Part shown: positions 35,601-41,639 of the stretch, one piece after another
How positions within the stretch are numbered: the first letter of the stretch is position 1
Layout: each line of letters opens with the position of its first letter
Assembly: GCA_029582155.1 (NCBI GenBank)
Contig: CM055898.1
Location: forward strand, 30,011,745-30,075,744
Reading direction: 5' to 3'
Length of the DNA: 64,000 nucleotides
Source of the DNA: Panopea generosa
Taxonomy: Eukaryota; Mollusca; Bivalvia; Adapedonta; Hiatellidae
Program-made: the position numbers and the translations under genes
The notes under the pieces: generated by a model
What the model was told of the DNA's origin: nothing
Seen by the model: only the letters and a program-made list of their open reading frames with translations
The model's database searches: none

Positions 35601-38600
35601 ATTTGACTTATGAACAGTTCATTAACATCCTGTCAAAACTTGATCCAGACTTTAGTGCCATCAACCCAAAATCTGTTGCCTCAAAATTAAACCGTCTCAA
35701 AGACCATAAAAAGTGTCTCACATCCAAGAAGAAAGTAAAGGGCAATACATGAAATAACTGTGATGCTGTAATGCAGTAGGTCTTGGCCATTTTAATATTT
35801 ATTAACACATTTCCATATGTATGTATGATGATATTTTTTTTATAAAATCAAAAACTTATTCCAAACATTTTAGTCAGATTATAGTAATATTTTAAACTAA
35901 ATGATATTTTTATACTGAGTATATGCAATATATTGGTATTAAAAACATTATACTATGATTGATGACCATTTGTAACATTGCATTATCATACTATATGTTC
36001 AAATTTACTATATTATGCTGAGATTGACGAAAGAAAAATAAAATGTATTCTTTTTTACTTAATTTTGTTGTGTTTTTCCTGTGTTGTGGCAGTGTCTGCT
36101 CTACACAAAAACTAATGACAGAAATGGATTCTACAGGAAAAAACCTATCAGACTGTGAAGTTTCACGAGTATAGCATAAAGAATAAAATAGTTACGAACA
36201 TTTGAAGTGAAAATTTTCCTTTTCTTGGGTCCGCGAACGCGACTCGATTTCCTATATAATATACTAGTAAAAATTTCCAGGAAAACGCGACTTAGTCCAA
36301 ACTTCAATTCTTCATAACTTTTTTAATTTTAAAGATATTTCAAAAATTTAAACTGTTCTGGATTAGGCAAACAAAGCTCTTTAAGTTTTATTTGTTTAAT
36401 GTACAATATTTGGATCATGAAAATTTAGCTGGGGTTGCTACCATTAAGCCTTTTATGAGAAGCTTACAAGGTGTATTCAACTAAAACCATCAAAATTTAC
36501 CTTAAATTAAATTATCTCTTTAAATTTTCAACAATCTCTTGAATTAAATTACCTAAATTAAATTAAATTATCTATACTCATGCAATGTGTGCAAGGAATC
36601 TATGTCAGAAAAAAAGGCATAACAATATTTTAAATGAAGTCAATGCAATGGTATTCCAGGAATTAAAGGATGTCAGGGCTGAGATGCCTTATTTGTCTGT
36701 GGAAAGCCCAGTATGAAACCCCAAACCCTCCCTGCTATACCTTTGCTACTCTACATACCACAGTTTTTTCCGATTAAATGTGAAGAACATTTTGTTTTCG
36801 GCATATTTCTTTTCTCGCCTCTCCCCCTCTTCCTCTGTTAATCTTTCTCCTACATATTCTAGTAGGAAGTCACCTTTCCGGTGGTCAACTGTGGTAAAAA
36901 CTCCAAACCCTATAAATAAAGCCAAAACAATTACCAGTAGCGGCATATAGCAGTACAACAGTTACTAGCAACTAAACTAGAACACTTTGGTATTCAGGTA
37001 GAACTTATACTGAACATGAGCAGTCAGAATAGCTCAGGTAGTTAAGTGTCAGTGCAAATATTTATTACCGGCAATAAAAAGTGATCCTGTGACATTGACC
37101 TTTGACCATAAAACAATAGTGGTCTACTACTATGATCAAGACCAATCATCATATTTGATAAGAAGTTTGTATAATGAATGGTTCTCCCGATAATAAGCCA
37201 TTTTGCAATTAAGTAACCCTGTGATATTGACCTTTGAAAAGTGACTCAAAAATCAATAGGGGTCATCTACACATCAAGACTATCATCATATGAAGTATGA
37301 TGTCTGAGTGTATGGCCCCTTGATATGCCAGTCTGTCTGCGCTACATGTATGTGTCATTAGCTTGTGTTATTAACGCGACCAAGTAACAAAGAAAAGCCA
37401 GCAACAAGTTTTACTATTTGTAAGTTTAGTAAACAAACACAATTTCATTTGCTCAATGTATTATTCAATTAGTAAATACGAGCGAATGAGTGTAATTTTA
37501 CACCCCCAAATTATATCATATTCATGGTTACAATAGCATTGCGCTAAGAAACTGTCGACATTTGCTAGATGCTATGTTATATTGGAGCTCTACTTAAATT
37601 TCATGATATGAACAGATAATGCATCCACAAAGAAATCTACCAAGAAAATCTGTCAATGTTTACAACTTCTGCTCTGCATGCATCTTTCTTACCTTTGAAA
37701 TCAGACACATATTTTACTTTAAACCCCTCCTTGTCAATCCCTGCTGAGCAGTAGTGCAGCATATCCATCTCTGGTGTTCTTTGCTAGAATTAGAAGAAAA
37801 ACAAATTAACTTTATAATGAAATATTCCCTGGGTAACAACTTTTTTTTGGGGTTAACATTTTTTGGGTGGAAAACTGTTCCATAGGTGGTGGGTAATGAA
37901 GAAAAGTTTACCTCTTATTATTTTTGTACAATATTAAATTAAGTGCACAATTCTTACTGTTAAATGCATTTTATTATTATAAGCCAGTATAAAAAAATAC
38001 TAGTGCTGAAACAGTTGAAATTACTAACCGGTTATTAAACATACCCAACCGGTTAACCACAATTTGTTTGCCTTAAATTGACGTAATTTGAGTGTGAACG
38101 TGCATGCATTTGTTTTTAACACATTGTGTTTTTTTTCAGCTGTTTTTGGAGAAAAACACAGAAACTTTCAAATGCACAATGGTAGACTTATTAATTATGT
38201 GCTTAACTACAAAACTCTGTGACACACAATTTCACTAACCCAGTTTGGGTCGTTTTTGTTATTTTCACTATAGTCTGTGTGCACTTGATGACTACATCAA
38301 CGCAGCAATTTTAAAGACGCAACGTAGGCCTATTTCATAAATGTGTTCCTTTGAATATTTTATGTGCTTCGTCACAAATCGCATATGACTAATTCTCTGT
38401 GTTTACTGCAACACATAAGAAATATAATGGCTTAAAGGAATAGAAACGGTTAAAAGGTTGCCGTCAACAAAACGAAAAACAAATATCTTCTATATCTATA
38501 GTTATAAACCACTGGCCTTTCTGCCTCTTGGTGCGGCAAGTTTGTTTTTAAAAAAAAAATATACGTCTTGACTATTGACAATTTAGATTGTTTAATGGCG

Positions 38601-41435
38601 TATAAGCAAACAGCAATAATTAAACCAGTCATTAGCTTTGCAGAAAATTTTTAATGAAATGTTGTTAATGTAGCCAGTATTTATGTACTACAATTTACAA
38701 TAGTGACAAACTAGTGCTTATAATAATCTGGCATACGTTTCCTAAGGCATAGGTATTCCTCGGCCATTTAAAATGTACCACGCAACATACACTGCATGAA
38801 GGTCACCATGCCATTCCTTAGTCTAAGCAGCTATAGACTATGCATTTGGCATGCAGTTTAAAATAATCTGATGCAAAATTACTAAAAACTGTATTAAACA
38901 TACTACACAAGAAACATCAATTTTATTAATTTACTAAAGAAGAGTAACTTAAACTATAAACCAGTTAGTGAAAAAACTAACTGGGTACTGTTGAACTACC
39001 GGGGTAACCATTTAACAGACTAATCTTTTCAGCAATAAAAAATACAAAGAGCTATAACTTAAAAACATTGTAGTGCGGATTAACGGGTCTTGTGCACTGC
39101 ACACCTCAATAAGGTCTATCCACCTGTGACCTTTCACGATACCTCTTACAGTTTAGGAATAATAATGCAGAAAAAAACAGACGGACCAACGGATGGACGC
39201 ACAGACAAAGCGGCAACTACCAGTATATGCTCCCCCCTTTGTGAAGTATAAAAAAACAGGATGCAAATTGAAAGTGGCGCAGGCATTCTGGCAATTATTT
39301 TATTGTGAATTTAGGAAAAAGAGAAAATCATACTTGGCCATTGCAATCCATATTCTGCAGAACAGCTTTCAACTGGAAGAAAAATTAAATATTATGTTAT
39401 ACATTACACCCTTATTCATCTTGATAAAAGATCTATTTCCTAAATAAAATCTGGTTTCAATATTAGAAAATGATTTTTGTTCCCATTATTACTTATGTTT
39501 TAAAGTCTGGATAAAGCACACCAATCCAACAAGTGTGACTAAGCTACTTTCCTGTCTGATGACATCATGTTAAAAAATGTGTTACTTTTAAACAGTAAAA
39601 CTCGAATAAACAAGAGCACCGTCAAAGCGAAGCTGTCTTAATTTTTTATCAACTAATGTCAATGCCAACCTTGGTCATCTGAAGGTCAAGTTTTTTTCTG
39701 TGTTTTTCTAGCTTAAAATGCTGGAAATTAAAGTAACATACAAGGTGATATGTTAAACCGAATTAGGTGGAAATTTTCCAATAATACAGAAGATAAATAA
39801 TAGCAAATAATTTAATTTACGTGCTATCAATAAAGGCAGATGAGCTAGCTTAAAAACCGTAACTTTGACCAGTAAAGCCCTGTTTACACTGTCCTGGTTT
39901 GGTACCCAGGTTAGTCCAACTAATTGTACGAGAGAGTCAAGATATTGTGATAATTTTCGTATAGGTCAATATCTCTACTCCACGTACAACACAGAAAGTA
40001 CCTTTTTAATGGTGAACCCAGCGCAACAAATTTTATGCGCACATTTAACTTGCATAATTTTAACTAACAAAGTATAAAATCATTATTAAAATTTTATGAT
40101 ACCTGGAAAGAATATCCATTTTCACACAAAAGTAAACTAAAATTTATGTGAATCATTTCCAAATATTTCCTATTTAAACAACATATCACCGAGATTACAT
40201 GTTTTCTACACGCTACTGATTCATGTCACGTAATCAATAACTACACTATTAGCGGTAGTGTACTGTATTTATTTTCACCACACAAAAGGTACTTTCTGGT
40301 TTTGACGTTAAGGGATGGATTCTGCTCTATCATGAAAATATCTTCAATCAATCAATTCATGTACGTCAATTTATTTTGACTATGTTCACTTAAATTATAT
40401 TTTTTTTCTTTATGACTACTTTCACAGTGTATGTTATTTTTTTAAATTAGGCTTAATATTTGATTTTTAGTATTGTTTGGAACACTGGTTTTAGAACAAT
40501 GAAAAGCATACTGTTGCCAGGGCTTTTTCTAGGGTATTCACAGGCCCGGTTTTCAGGCAGGCCCCTTGAAGGCTTCCCAATGCATAAGATGGTTTTTTCC
40601 CCAATCAATTCATGAAAAATGTCAATATATTAGTTTGTTTTCAGTTTCTTGAAAACGTAAATACAGGGTTAAACAATTGTGACTTTTACAAAACAATATT
40701 TTTACTATGTCTATTCATCTAATCTGCAGATCATACTCATCAAAATTAGGAACTACATAACCTCTTGGCTTAACAAAGTGTTAGTAATTTATAGTCTTAT
40801 TTGTATTGTGATTCAATAAAAATATTTGCAACATAATACTGAATAATATTGCTAAATTTGTAGGAATAGGAAACATTGCCCCAATTAATACAAACAATAT
40901 TTCAATGCAGCGATTTTTTTGCCATATTTTACAGCTGAATATTGGCAGTTTTCCCAAAAAATTGTCCATTTTTCCCAAAAATTAAGATATAATTCCCCCC
41001 TCAAATCAAAACATTTCAAGTATGAAATGTAACAGTGAGATTCGCAATAATAACATGAACATTTGGCAGGAATAACATCAGAAACTTCTTTTTAAGACCA
41101 AAATCGTATTTAGGTTATGGTCACGAAAACTTGTGACAAACGAAAACAATGGTAGTCTCAAAAGAAATGACGACTTCAGTCAGTTAGAATACATGTACAT
41201 TTTACCATGCAGATTCATCATTTATGGTCACTGAAAATGACAATACCTAACTTAAAACCATTTCAACACTGCTCAACACAAATATAATAAGTTTAGTTGA
41301 TTATTTTATAGCTTTGTCCTGCATGCAACACAAGGTAGGCTACTATTTCATCATCAACCTCCAGGTCTACACAAATATAAAAATATGTAGCCAAGAAAAA
41401 CTCACACAGCGCTTTCCATACGATAGTGCCGCCAT
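11479..41435 (-). CDS. SET methyltransferase / zinc finger / Crypton-type tyrosine recombinase fusion gene (17 coding exons)
   Basis: Spliced gene rebuilt by hand on the minus strand. Coding exons, 5' to 3': 41435-41406, 37783-37693, 36909-36759, 32425-32218, 29267-29252, 28841-28776, 27546-27470, 27101-27054, 26556-26500, 23740-23684, 22184-22125, 21548-21456, 20295-18735, 15324-15145, 14273-14214, 13412-13323, 11615-11479. They total 2,982 nt, or 993 codons plus TAA. Every intron is GT-AG and every junction keeps phase. Predicted protein: SET domain about residues 11-155; acidic linker 156-318, partly from duplicated mini-exons; zinc fingers near 324-343 and 404-423; tyrosine recombinase domain about 640-825; Ser/Gln-rich linker 840-898; helical, Myb/SANT-like module 917-985. 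The likely role is nuclear: histone or protein lysine methylation combined with DNA binding or recombination. This is inferred from domains only. The gene may be a domesticated Crypton-derived fusion or a multicopy element-borne gene. Mini-exon use could vary between transcripts. Confidence 0.8.
11712..11898 (-). mobile_element. tRNA-derived SINE
   Basis: On the minus strand the head reads GGGGAGCGGTGGTGTAGTGGATAAGG (A-box-like) and GTGAGTTTGAGCCTCAC (B-box-like). It is followed by a tail region ending AAGAGCTTCCTCCACAATCAAGCTAAAA that is shared with the copy at 46690. It sits just upstream of exon 17, in the same orientation as the host gene. Confidence 0.75.
12340..12960 (-). pseudogene. 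LINE C-terminal relic
   Basis: Minus strand gives fragments ..FWINGLNYI.. and KLIAFHRKQPSKTTPEI..., then LCDFCMSNVEPIQHLFYECSQ and IQNLWNEL. This is the C..C....H..C...W knuckle typical of the end of LINE reverse transcriptase proteins. Stops and shifts throughout. It lies in the last intron of the SET-recombinase gene. Confidence 0.6.
13323..13412 (-). CDS. Exon 16: first half of C-terminal Myb/SANT-like module
   Basis: 90-nt exon, acceptor AATATTTCAG, donor GTATGT, phase 1/1. It encodes SFRWNTDLTEKIKDDF and RTWIHLPKGNRLP. A Trp-led helix, a second helix with F..WI, and a 'LP.K' turn completed by exon 17 resemble small trihelix/Myb-SANT-like domains found at the ends of transposase-related proteins (inference by pattern). 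Confidence 0.65.
14214..14273 (-). CDS. Exon 15: basic linker
   Basis: 60-nt exon, acceptor TTATTTATCAG, donor GTACAA, phase 1/1. It encodes DGHASNKMERKKSCNQVRK. The other open frame would run into a stop in the next exon. A 500-bp MITE begins only about 22 bp upstream of its acceptor. Confidence 0.6.
14297..14796. mobile_element. 500-bp MITE with about 105-bp terminal inverted repeats and TTAA ends
   Basis: The left arm (14297-14405) starting TTAAAGCAACACATCCACGT matches the reverse complement of the right arm (about 14690-14796) with few differences. TTAA at both ends suggests a TTAA target duplication as made by piggyBac or Kolobok elements. The centre is AT-rich and non-coding. It lies in the intron upstream of exon 15, ending about 22 bp from the acceptor. 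Confidence 0.75.
15145..15324 (-). CDS. Exon 14: Ser/Gln/Asp-rich linker
   Basis: 180-nt exon, acceptor AAATTTAAG (poor pyrimidine tract), donor GTATGT, phase 1 in and out. It encodes 59 residues such as VNDCSSTDQDCCNQSQVDQ and ILAESPADM, low in complexity and probably unstructured. It is placed after exon 13 because both its phase and those of the next three exons fit only that way. Confidence 0.6.
15507..16815. mobile_element. CAAGAG/AGCT-type repeat element with about 150-bp internal units
   Basis: Begins near AAGAGGGCCCTGAAGGCCCTGG (palindromic GGGCC..GGCCC) and TGCTCACCTGA. It then has about seven tandem units containing TTTGATTTGACCTGGTGACCTAG, AAATGACCCAGATT, and CATAAATGTGACCTCTAGAG, and ends AGAGCTCACCTTGAGCAC. 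Non-coding; same family as 22531-23573 and 32745-33431. Confidence 0.75.
17740..18690. repeat. About 165-bp tandem repeat with perfect ERE/DR1-like cores
   Basis: Units near 17786, 17908, 18018, 18205, 18343 and 18510, each containing variants of AGGTCACAGTGACCTTGACC and TTTGACCT plus AAGTTATTGAGCTGAAA. It ends in GACAGACAGACAGACGGACAATGCAATTACTATA. At 18018-18032 the sequence AGGTCACAGTGACCT is a perfect palindrome. The region 16820-17740 contains fragments of related repeats and nothing coding that I can support. Confidence 0.7.
18018..18045. promoter_or_regulatory. Perfect ERE-type palindrome with overlapping ERR/SF-1 and DR1 half-sites
   Basis: AGGTCACAGTGACCT (18018-18032) equals the consensus inverted repeat with 3-bp spacer. 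The continuation TGACCTTGACCTTTGACCT reads on the other strand AGGTCAAAGGTCAAGGTCA, a DR1 followed by an extended TCAAGGTCA half-site. This is a sequence match only; the site is inside a repeat and binding is not shown. Confidence 0.5.
18735..20295 (-). CDS. Exon 13: zinc fingers and Crypton-type tyrosine recombinase domain
   Basis: 1,561-nt exon, acceptor TTTTTCTCTTTCAG at 20296-20297, donor GTATGT at 18734. The open frame continues to a stop at 18727, but the donor gives a phase-1 exit that fits exon 14. Numbering from the internal Met at 20283: C2H2 finger C2-x2-C5-x11-H17-x3-H21; C2HC finger C82-x2-C85-x11-H97-x3-C101; a charged helical region at 110-300; then a tyrosine recombinase C-terminal domain. 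Visible motifs are NARRGEE (catalytic Arg about 342), a beta-strand lysine in GKGKKYVPVLIP, NPFLFA, TKNRHRAST (Arg 461), and FFDHMGHDEMINKENY, where His 487 and Tyr 496 have the nine-residue spacing seen in Xer-type enzymes. The first His of HxxR is Thr. No stop or frameshift interrupts it. The recombinase call is firm; present activity is unknown. Confidence 0.9.
20371..21055. mobile_element. CAAGAGCACC...GAGCTAAAAA element
   Basis: Opens AAAAACAAGAGCACCGCTGAGCAGG (GCACC..GGTGC hairpin). It has diverged internal units with GTCAAGGTCA and TAGGTGTTGTCCAAAGGAACAATG, then closes GACGCTGCCAAGGCGAAGAC...CAGCCGAGCTAAAAATG. A fragment of the same family lies at 39608-39860. It is in the intron between exons 13 and 12. 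Confidence 0.65.
21456..21548 (-). CDS. Exon 12: charged linker before the zinc fingers
   Basis: 93-nt exon, acceptor TTTATTTAG, donor GTGACG, phase 0/0. It encodes ASASTGKNGLTCRQEDNEEEK followed by a lysine-rich tail ending KKGKKE. The basic tail could act as a nuclear localisation signal (inference). It joins exon 13 in frame. Confidence 0.6.
22125..22184 (-). CDS. Exon 11: acidic mini-exon, copy 6
   Basis: 60-nt open mini-exon, phase 0/0, acceptor TGATTTCAG, donor GTAATT. It encodes QEQIHDDDDDDKIEMEEG-TK. The aspartate run comes from an (ATC)n-like trinucleotide stretch on the plus strand, so its length is likely to vary between individuals. Confidence 0.6.
22531..23573. mobile_element. 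CAAGAGGGCC...GGTGAGCT element inserted in a mini-exon unit
   Basis: Starts CAAGAGGGCCACAATGGCCC then TCGCTCACCTGAGC. Internal units of about 150 bp contain TGACCTAGTTTTTAACTTC and GACCCAGATTCGAACTTGACC. Ends GCTCACCCTGAGCATACACTCAGGTGAGCT, a hairpin, followed by AAAAA. The empty site is visible in sister units (TTATAAAAAATGCATTT at about 24882-24898), so the boundaries are well defined. Non-coding. Confidence 0.8.
23684..23740 (-). CDS. Exon 10: acidic mini-exon, copy 5
   Basis: 57-nt open mini-exon, phase 0/0, acceptor TGATTTCAG, donor GTAATT. It encodes REQIHDDDDDEKELEEGTK. A tRNA-derived SINE (24092-24373) is inserted in the unit upstream of it, and a CAAGAG...AGCTAA element lies in the intron downstream. 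Confidence 0.6.
24092..24373 (-). mobile_element. tRNA-derived SINE with 10-bp target duplication
   Basis: Flanked by ATGTAGTTAT at 24082-24091 and 24374-24383. On the minus strand it begins GGGGGCCTCTGTGGCCGAGTGGTTAAGG (A box) and GTGGGTTCGAATCCCGTC (B box). The central block includes GTCGCCATATGACCTAAATT and GTTAAACCCAACAAAATATT at the end. The A and B boxes are intact, but this is a SINE head rather than a tRNA gene, since it lacks a full cloverleaf and continues into the SINE body. Confidence 0.85.
24486..24545 (-). pseudogene. Acidic mini-exon copy 4, early stop
   Basis: 60-nt copy with intact splice signals. Its third codon is TAG instead of CAG (a C-to-T change), followed by IHDDDDDDEIEMEEGAK. 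As for copy 3, inclusion would end translation. The change is independent of the one in copy 3. Confidence 0.6.
24996..25052 (-). pseudogene. Acidic mini-exon copy 3, last codon is a stop
   Basis: 57-nt copy with intact acceptor and donor. It encodes REQIHDDDDDEKEMEERT and then TAG where its sister copies have AAG, through one base change beside the donor. If spliced in, it would truncate the protein before the zinc fingers. It is either a dead exon or a stop-introducing cassette exon. Confidence 0.6.
25389..26393. mobile_element. CAAAAGCAG...GTCAAGCT element inserted in a mini-exon unit
   Basis: About 1 kb, with four diverged internal units of about 160 bp containing GGGCCATAATTCAGCCAAAAT, GAGTTATCTCCTCTTGT and GTTGAAAGTTTCAAAGCC. 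It is inserted in the same A-run of the unit as the element at 22531. Non-coding. Confidence 0.7.
26500..26556 (-). CDS. Exon 9: acidic mini-exon, copy 2
   Basis: 57-nt open mini-exon, phase 0/0, acceptor ATAATTTCAG, donor GTAATT. It encodes QGQIHDEDNGKIEMEEGTK. Same acidic peptide family as the other copies. The unit is separated from copy 3 by a 1-kb repeat insertion at about 25389-26393. Confidence 0.6.
27054..27101 (-). CDS. Exon 8: acidic mini-exon, copy 1 (most diverged)
   Basis: 48-nt open mini-exon, phase 0/0, acceptor TGATTTCAG, donor GTAATT. It encodes QGQIHHNEKKIEEGNK. It is the most diverged and shortest member of six copies spread over 22.1-27.1 kb, having lost the poly-aspartate stretch. 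Flanking intron sequence is duplicated with it. Confidence 0.6.
27470..27546 (-). CDS. Exon 7: acidic/serine-rich linker exon
   Basis: 77-nt exon, acceptor ATTTTACAG, donor GTAAAT, phase 1 in and phase 0 out. It encodes NSSDDSYLTDSEESG followed by a short hydrophobic stretch. It contains many serines next to acidic residues (casein-kinase-2-like context, inference only). It leads into the array of duplicated mini-exons, all of which are phase 0 to phase 0 and so can be added or skipped without shifting the frame. Confidence 0.65.
27815..28450. repeat. About 160-bp tandem repeat, four units
   Basis: Units start near 27817, 27972, 28137 and 28297 with ACAAGGTTAATTTGGCCAATTTTGGGCAATTCAAGGGCCATAATTC-type sequence and ACAAACATTGTCATCAAGTTTGA. 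It lies between exons 7 and 6. Open frames in it are repeat artefacts. Confidence 0.8.
28776..28841 (-). CDS. Exon 6: acidic linker exon
   Basis: 66-nt exon, acceptor CATTCAACAG, donor GTATGT, phase 1 in and phase 1 out. It encodes HLSYNNNDDDDDDPFDIGNIS. The poly-aspartate run suggests a flexible, negatively charged linker with no fold. Reading in the other open phase gives a methionine/threonine-rich peptide that runs into a stop in the next exon, so this phase is preferred. Confidence 0.65.
29252..29267 (-). CDS. Exon 5: 16-nt micro-exon
   Basis: A 16-nt exon (CTTGAGAAGAAATATG) lies between TTATCACAG and GTAATT and encodes LEKKY plus the first base of an aspartate codon. It is required by phase: exon 4 ends in phase 0 and exon 6 must be entered in phase 1. 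Without it exon 7 would meet a stop. It marks the passage from the SET domain to the acidic linker. Confidence 0.6.
29650..31460. mobile_element. Element with about 145-bp units rich in nuclear-receptor-like half-sites
   Basis: Starts near ATAAGAGCTGTTTGTAAAACACATATGCCCCACATGATGGCC. Nine units between about 30000 and 31370 carry GGTCACTGTGACCTTGACCTTTGAC and CAATAGGGGTCATCTGCTGGTC. It ends GACAGACAGACAGACGGACC...CCCCTCTTCTTCAAAGGGGGGCATAG. AGGTCACTGTGACCT at 30126-30140 is a perfect palindromic ERE-type site. It lies in the intron between exons 5 and 4. Confidence 0.7.
32218..32425 (-). CDS. Exon 4: SET domain catalytic half
   Basis: 208-nt exon, acceptor TTATTTCAG, donor GTATTA, phase 2 in and phase 0 out. 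It reads (C)IDASS...CHFVNDAPS...NCVMKL...KLCLFALKHIDPGQELLYDYGD...WW. This matches the C-terminal SET motifs: the CIDA turn, the asparagine of the NHS-type motif, and G.ELLYDYGD with the two active-site-lining tyrosines (about residues 144 and 146 of the predicted protein). As in KMT5A there is no cysteine-rich post-SET domain. One oddity is that the usual NHS motif is NDA here. The exon is separated from exon 3 by a 4.3-kb intron holding the nested plus-strand gene and repeats. Confidence 0.85.
32484..34748. mobile_element. CAAGAGGCCC...GTAGAGCT element, interrupted by a nested insertion
   Basis: Opens CAAGAGGCCCATGAGGGCCAGATGCTCTACTGAC and closes GGTCAGTAGAGCTAAAAA, so GCTCTACTGAC is a terminal inverted repeat. 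It includes a poly-G run (about 32598-32613) and two copies of a roughly 310-bp unit (34080-34390, 34390-34700) with AATGGCGGCCATCTTGAATTTCAG. A second element (32745-33431) sits inside it. Non-coding. Confidence 0.7.
32745..33431. mobile_element. Nested CATGAGGGCC...GGTGAGCT element
   Basis: Begins CATGAGGGCCATAATGGCCC then TCACTCACCTG, has about four 150-bp units (GACCTAGTTTTTGACTGG, GACCCAGATTC), and ends CTCACCCTGTCACTATGTGACAGGTGAGCTAAAAA, a long perfect-looking hairpin. Host-element sequence resumes on both sides, so it inserted second. Confidence 0.75.
34867..36060 (+). CDS. Small two-exon gene nested in the SET-recombinase gene, 94-codon frame of unknown function
   Basis: Exon 1 begins near 34867 with AAAATGGCGGCC (YY1-like) and ends at donor GTAAGT (34965). 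The intron ends TTTGTATTTTCAG at 35460. Exon 2 carries a 94-codon open frame, 35468-35752, then AATAAA at 36037-36042 and a GT-rich downstream stretch. I do not recognise the protein. Its C-terminal half (LTYEQFINILSKLDPDF, KSVASKLNRLKDHKKC) is helical and lysine-rich. The start is uncertain: the main ATG at 35468 is in a weak context, and a spliced upstream frame (34953-34964 joined to 35461-35526, 25 codons) overlaps it in another frame. Signals for a real transcript are good; the coding assignment is less sure. It could be a young or decaying gene. Confidence 0.5.
36061..36758. other. Intron sequence without recognised features
   Basis: AT-rich sequence between the nested plus-strand gene and exon 3. 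It includes a run of AAATTAAATTA-type simple sequence at about 36500-36580. I see no coding or structured element. Confidence 0.5.
36759..36909 (-). CDS. Exon 3: SET domain core, cofactor-binding GxG motif
   Basis: 151-nt exon from acceptor ...TTTATAG to donor GTATGT, phase 1 in and phase 2 out. With the split glycine codon it reads G-FGVFTT then KGDFLLEYVGERL, the classic SET opening (GxGVF, KGDF..EY.GE), followed by a charged helix ERREKKYAENK and FFTFNRKKL. In family terms this is the S-adenosylmethionine-binding half of the SET fold. If the exon is read straight through the donor, the frame hits a stop at 36746, so the single-exon ORF hides the real splice. Confidence 0.85.
37060..37340. 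repeat. TGACCT-type repeat fragment
   Basis: Two diverged units with CCTGTGATATTGACCTTTGA and CAATAGGGGTCATCTAC, related to the 30-31 kb element. It lies in intron 2 upstream of exon 3. Confidence 0.5.
37693..37783 (-). CDS. Exon 2: N-terminal part of SET domain
   Basis: 91-nt exon between acceptor ...AATTCTAG and donor GTAAGA, entering in phase 0 and leaving in phase 1. It encodes 30 residues including HYCSAGIDKEGF and KVKYVSDFK. This corresponds to the start of KMT5A-like SET domains, where a '...GF.vky...KGrGVF' stretch leads into the cofactor-binding glycine motif. The glycine motif itself is completed across the junction with exon 3. Confidence 0.75.
37784..41405. other. First intron of the SET-recombinase gene
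   Basis: 3.6 kb, AT-rich. It contains the tail of a TGACCT-type element at about 39030-39250 (ending CAGACGGACCAACGG and GCTCCCCCCTTTGTGAAG) and a fragment of the CAAGAGCACC family at 39608-39860. I see no extra exon that would keep the frame, but a small one could be missed. Confidence 0.5.
41406..41435 (-). CDS. Exon 1: start codon and first ten residues of the SET-recombinase gene
   Basis: The ATG sits in a strong context (CCAACATGGCGGC) and opens ten codons, MAALSYGKRC, ending at a consensus donor GTGAGT (41405-41400). The exon ends in phase 0, matching the phase-0 entry of the next exon. An upstream ATG about 13 nt earlier lies in another frame, so it would make a short upstream ORF. 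The ATGGCGGC core also matches a YY1-type promoter element. An extra exon inside the 3.6-kb first intron cannot be excluded, but none is needed to keep the frame. Confidence 0.65.
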
Positions 41436-41639
41436 GTTGGATCGTCTGCATGATGAATACCGAAGCATTCCGAAACCTTCCCTTTCCGAAATATATTTTT
41501 AAATCCCAACGGAAGGAAAGAAAAAAATTGATTTTTATATTTATGCGTTTTTTGCACAACAAAGAGTGACATGATGAAGAGTTTGGACAAAAATATAGTA
41601 AATAATTTTAAAAGTTGAAACATATCGACTTTTTCCATA

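Noticed and set aside
41293-41638. Minus-strand frames of 89 and 78 codons over exon 1
   Set aside because: They overlap the better-supported start ATGGCGGC in other frames and read through the consensus donor.
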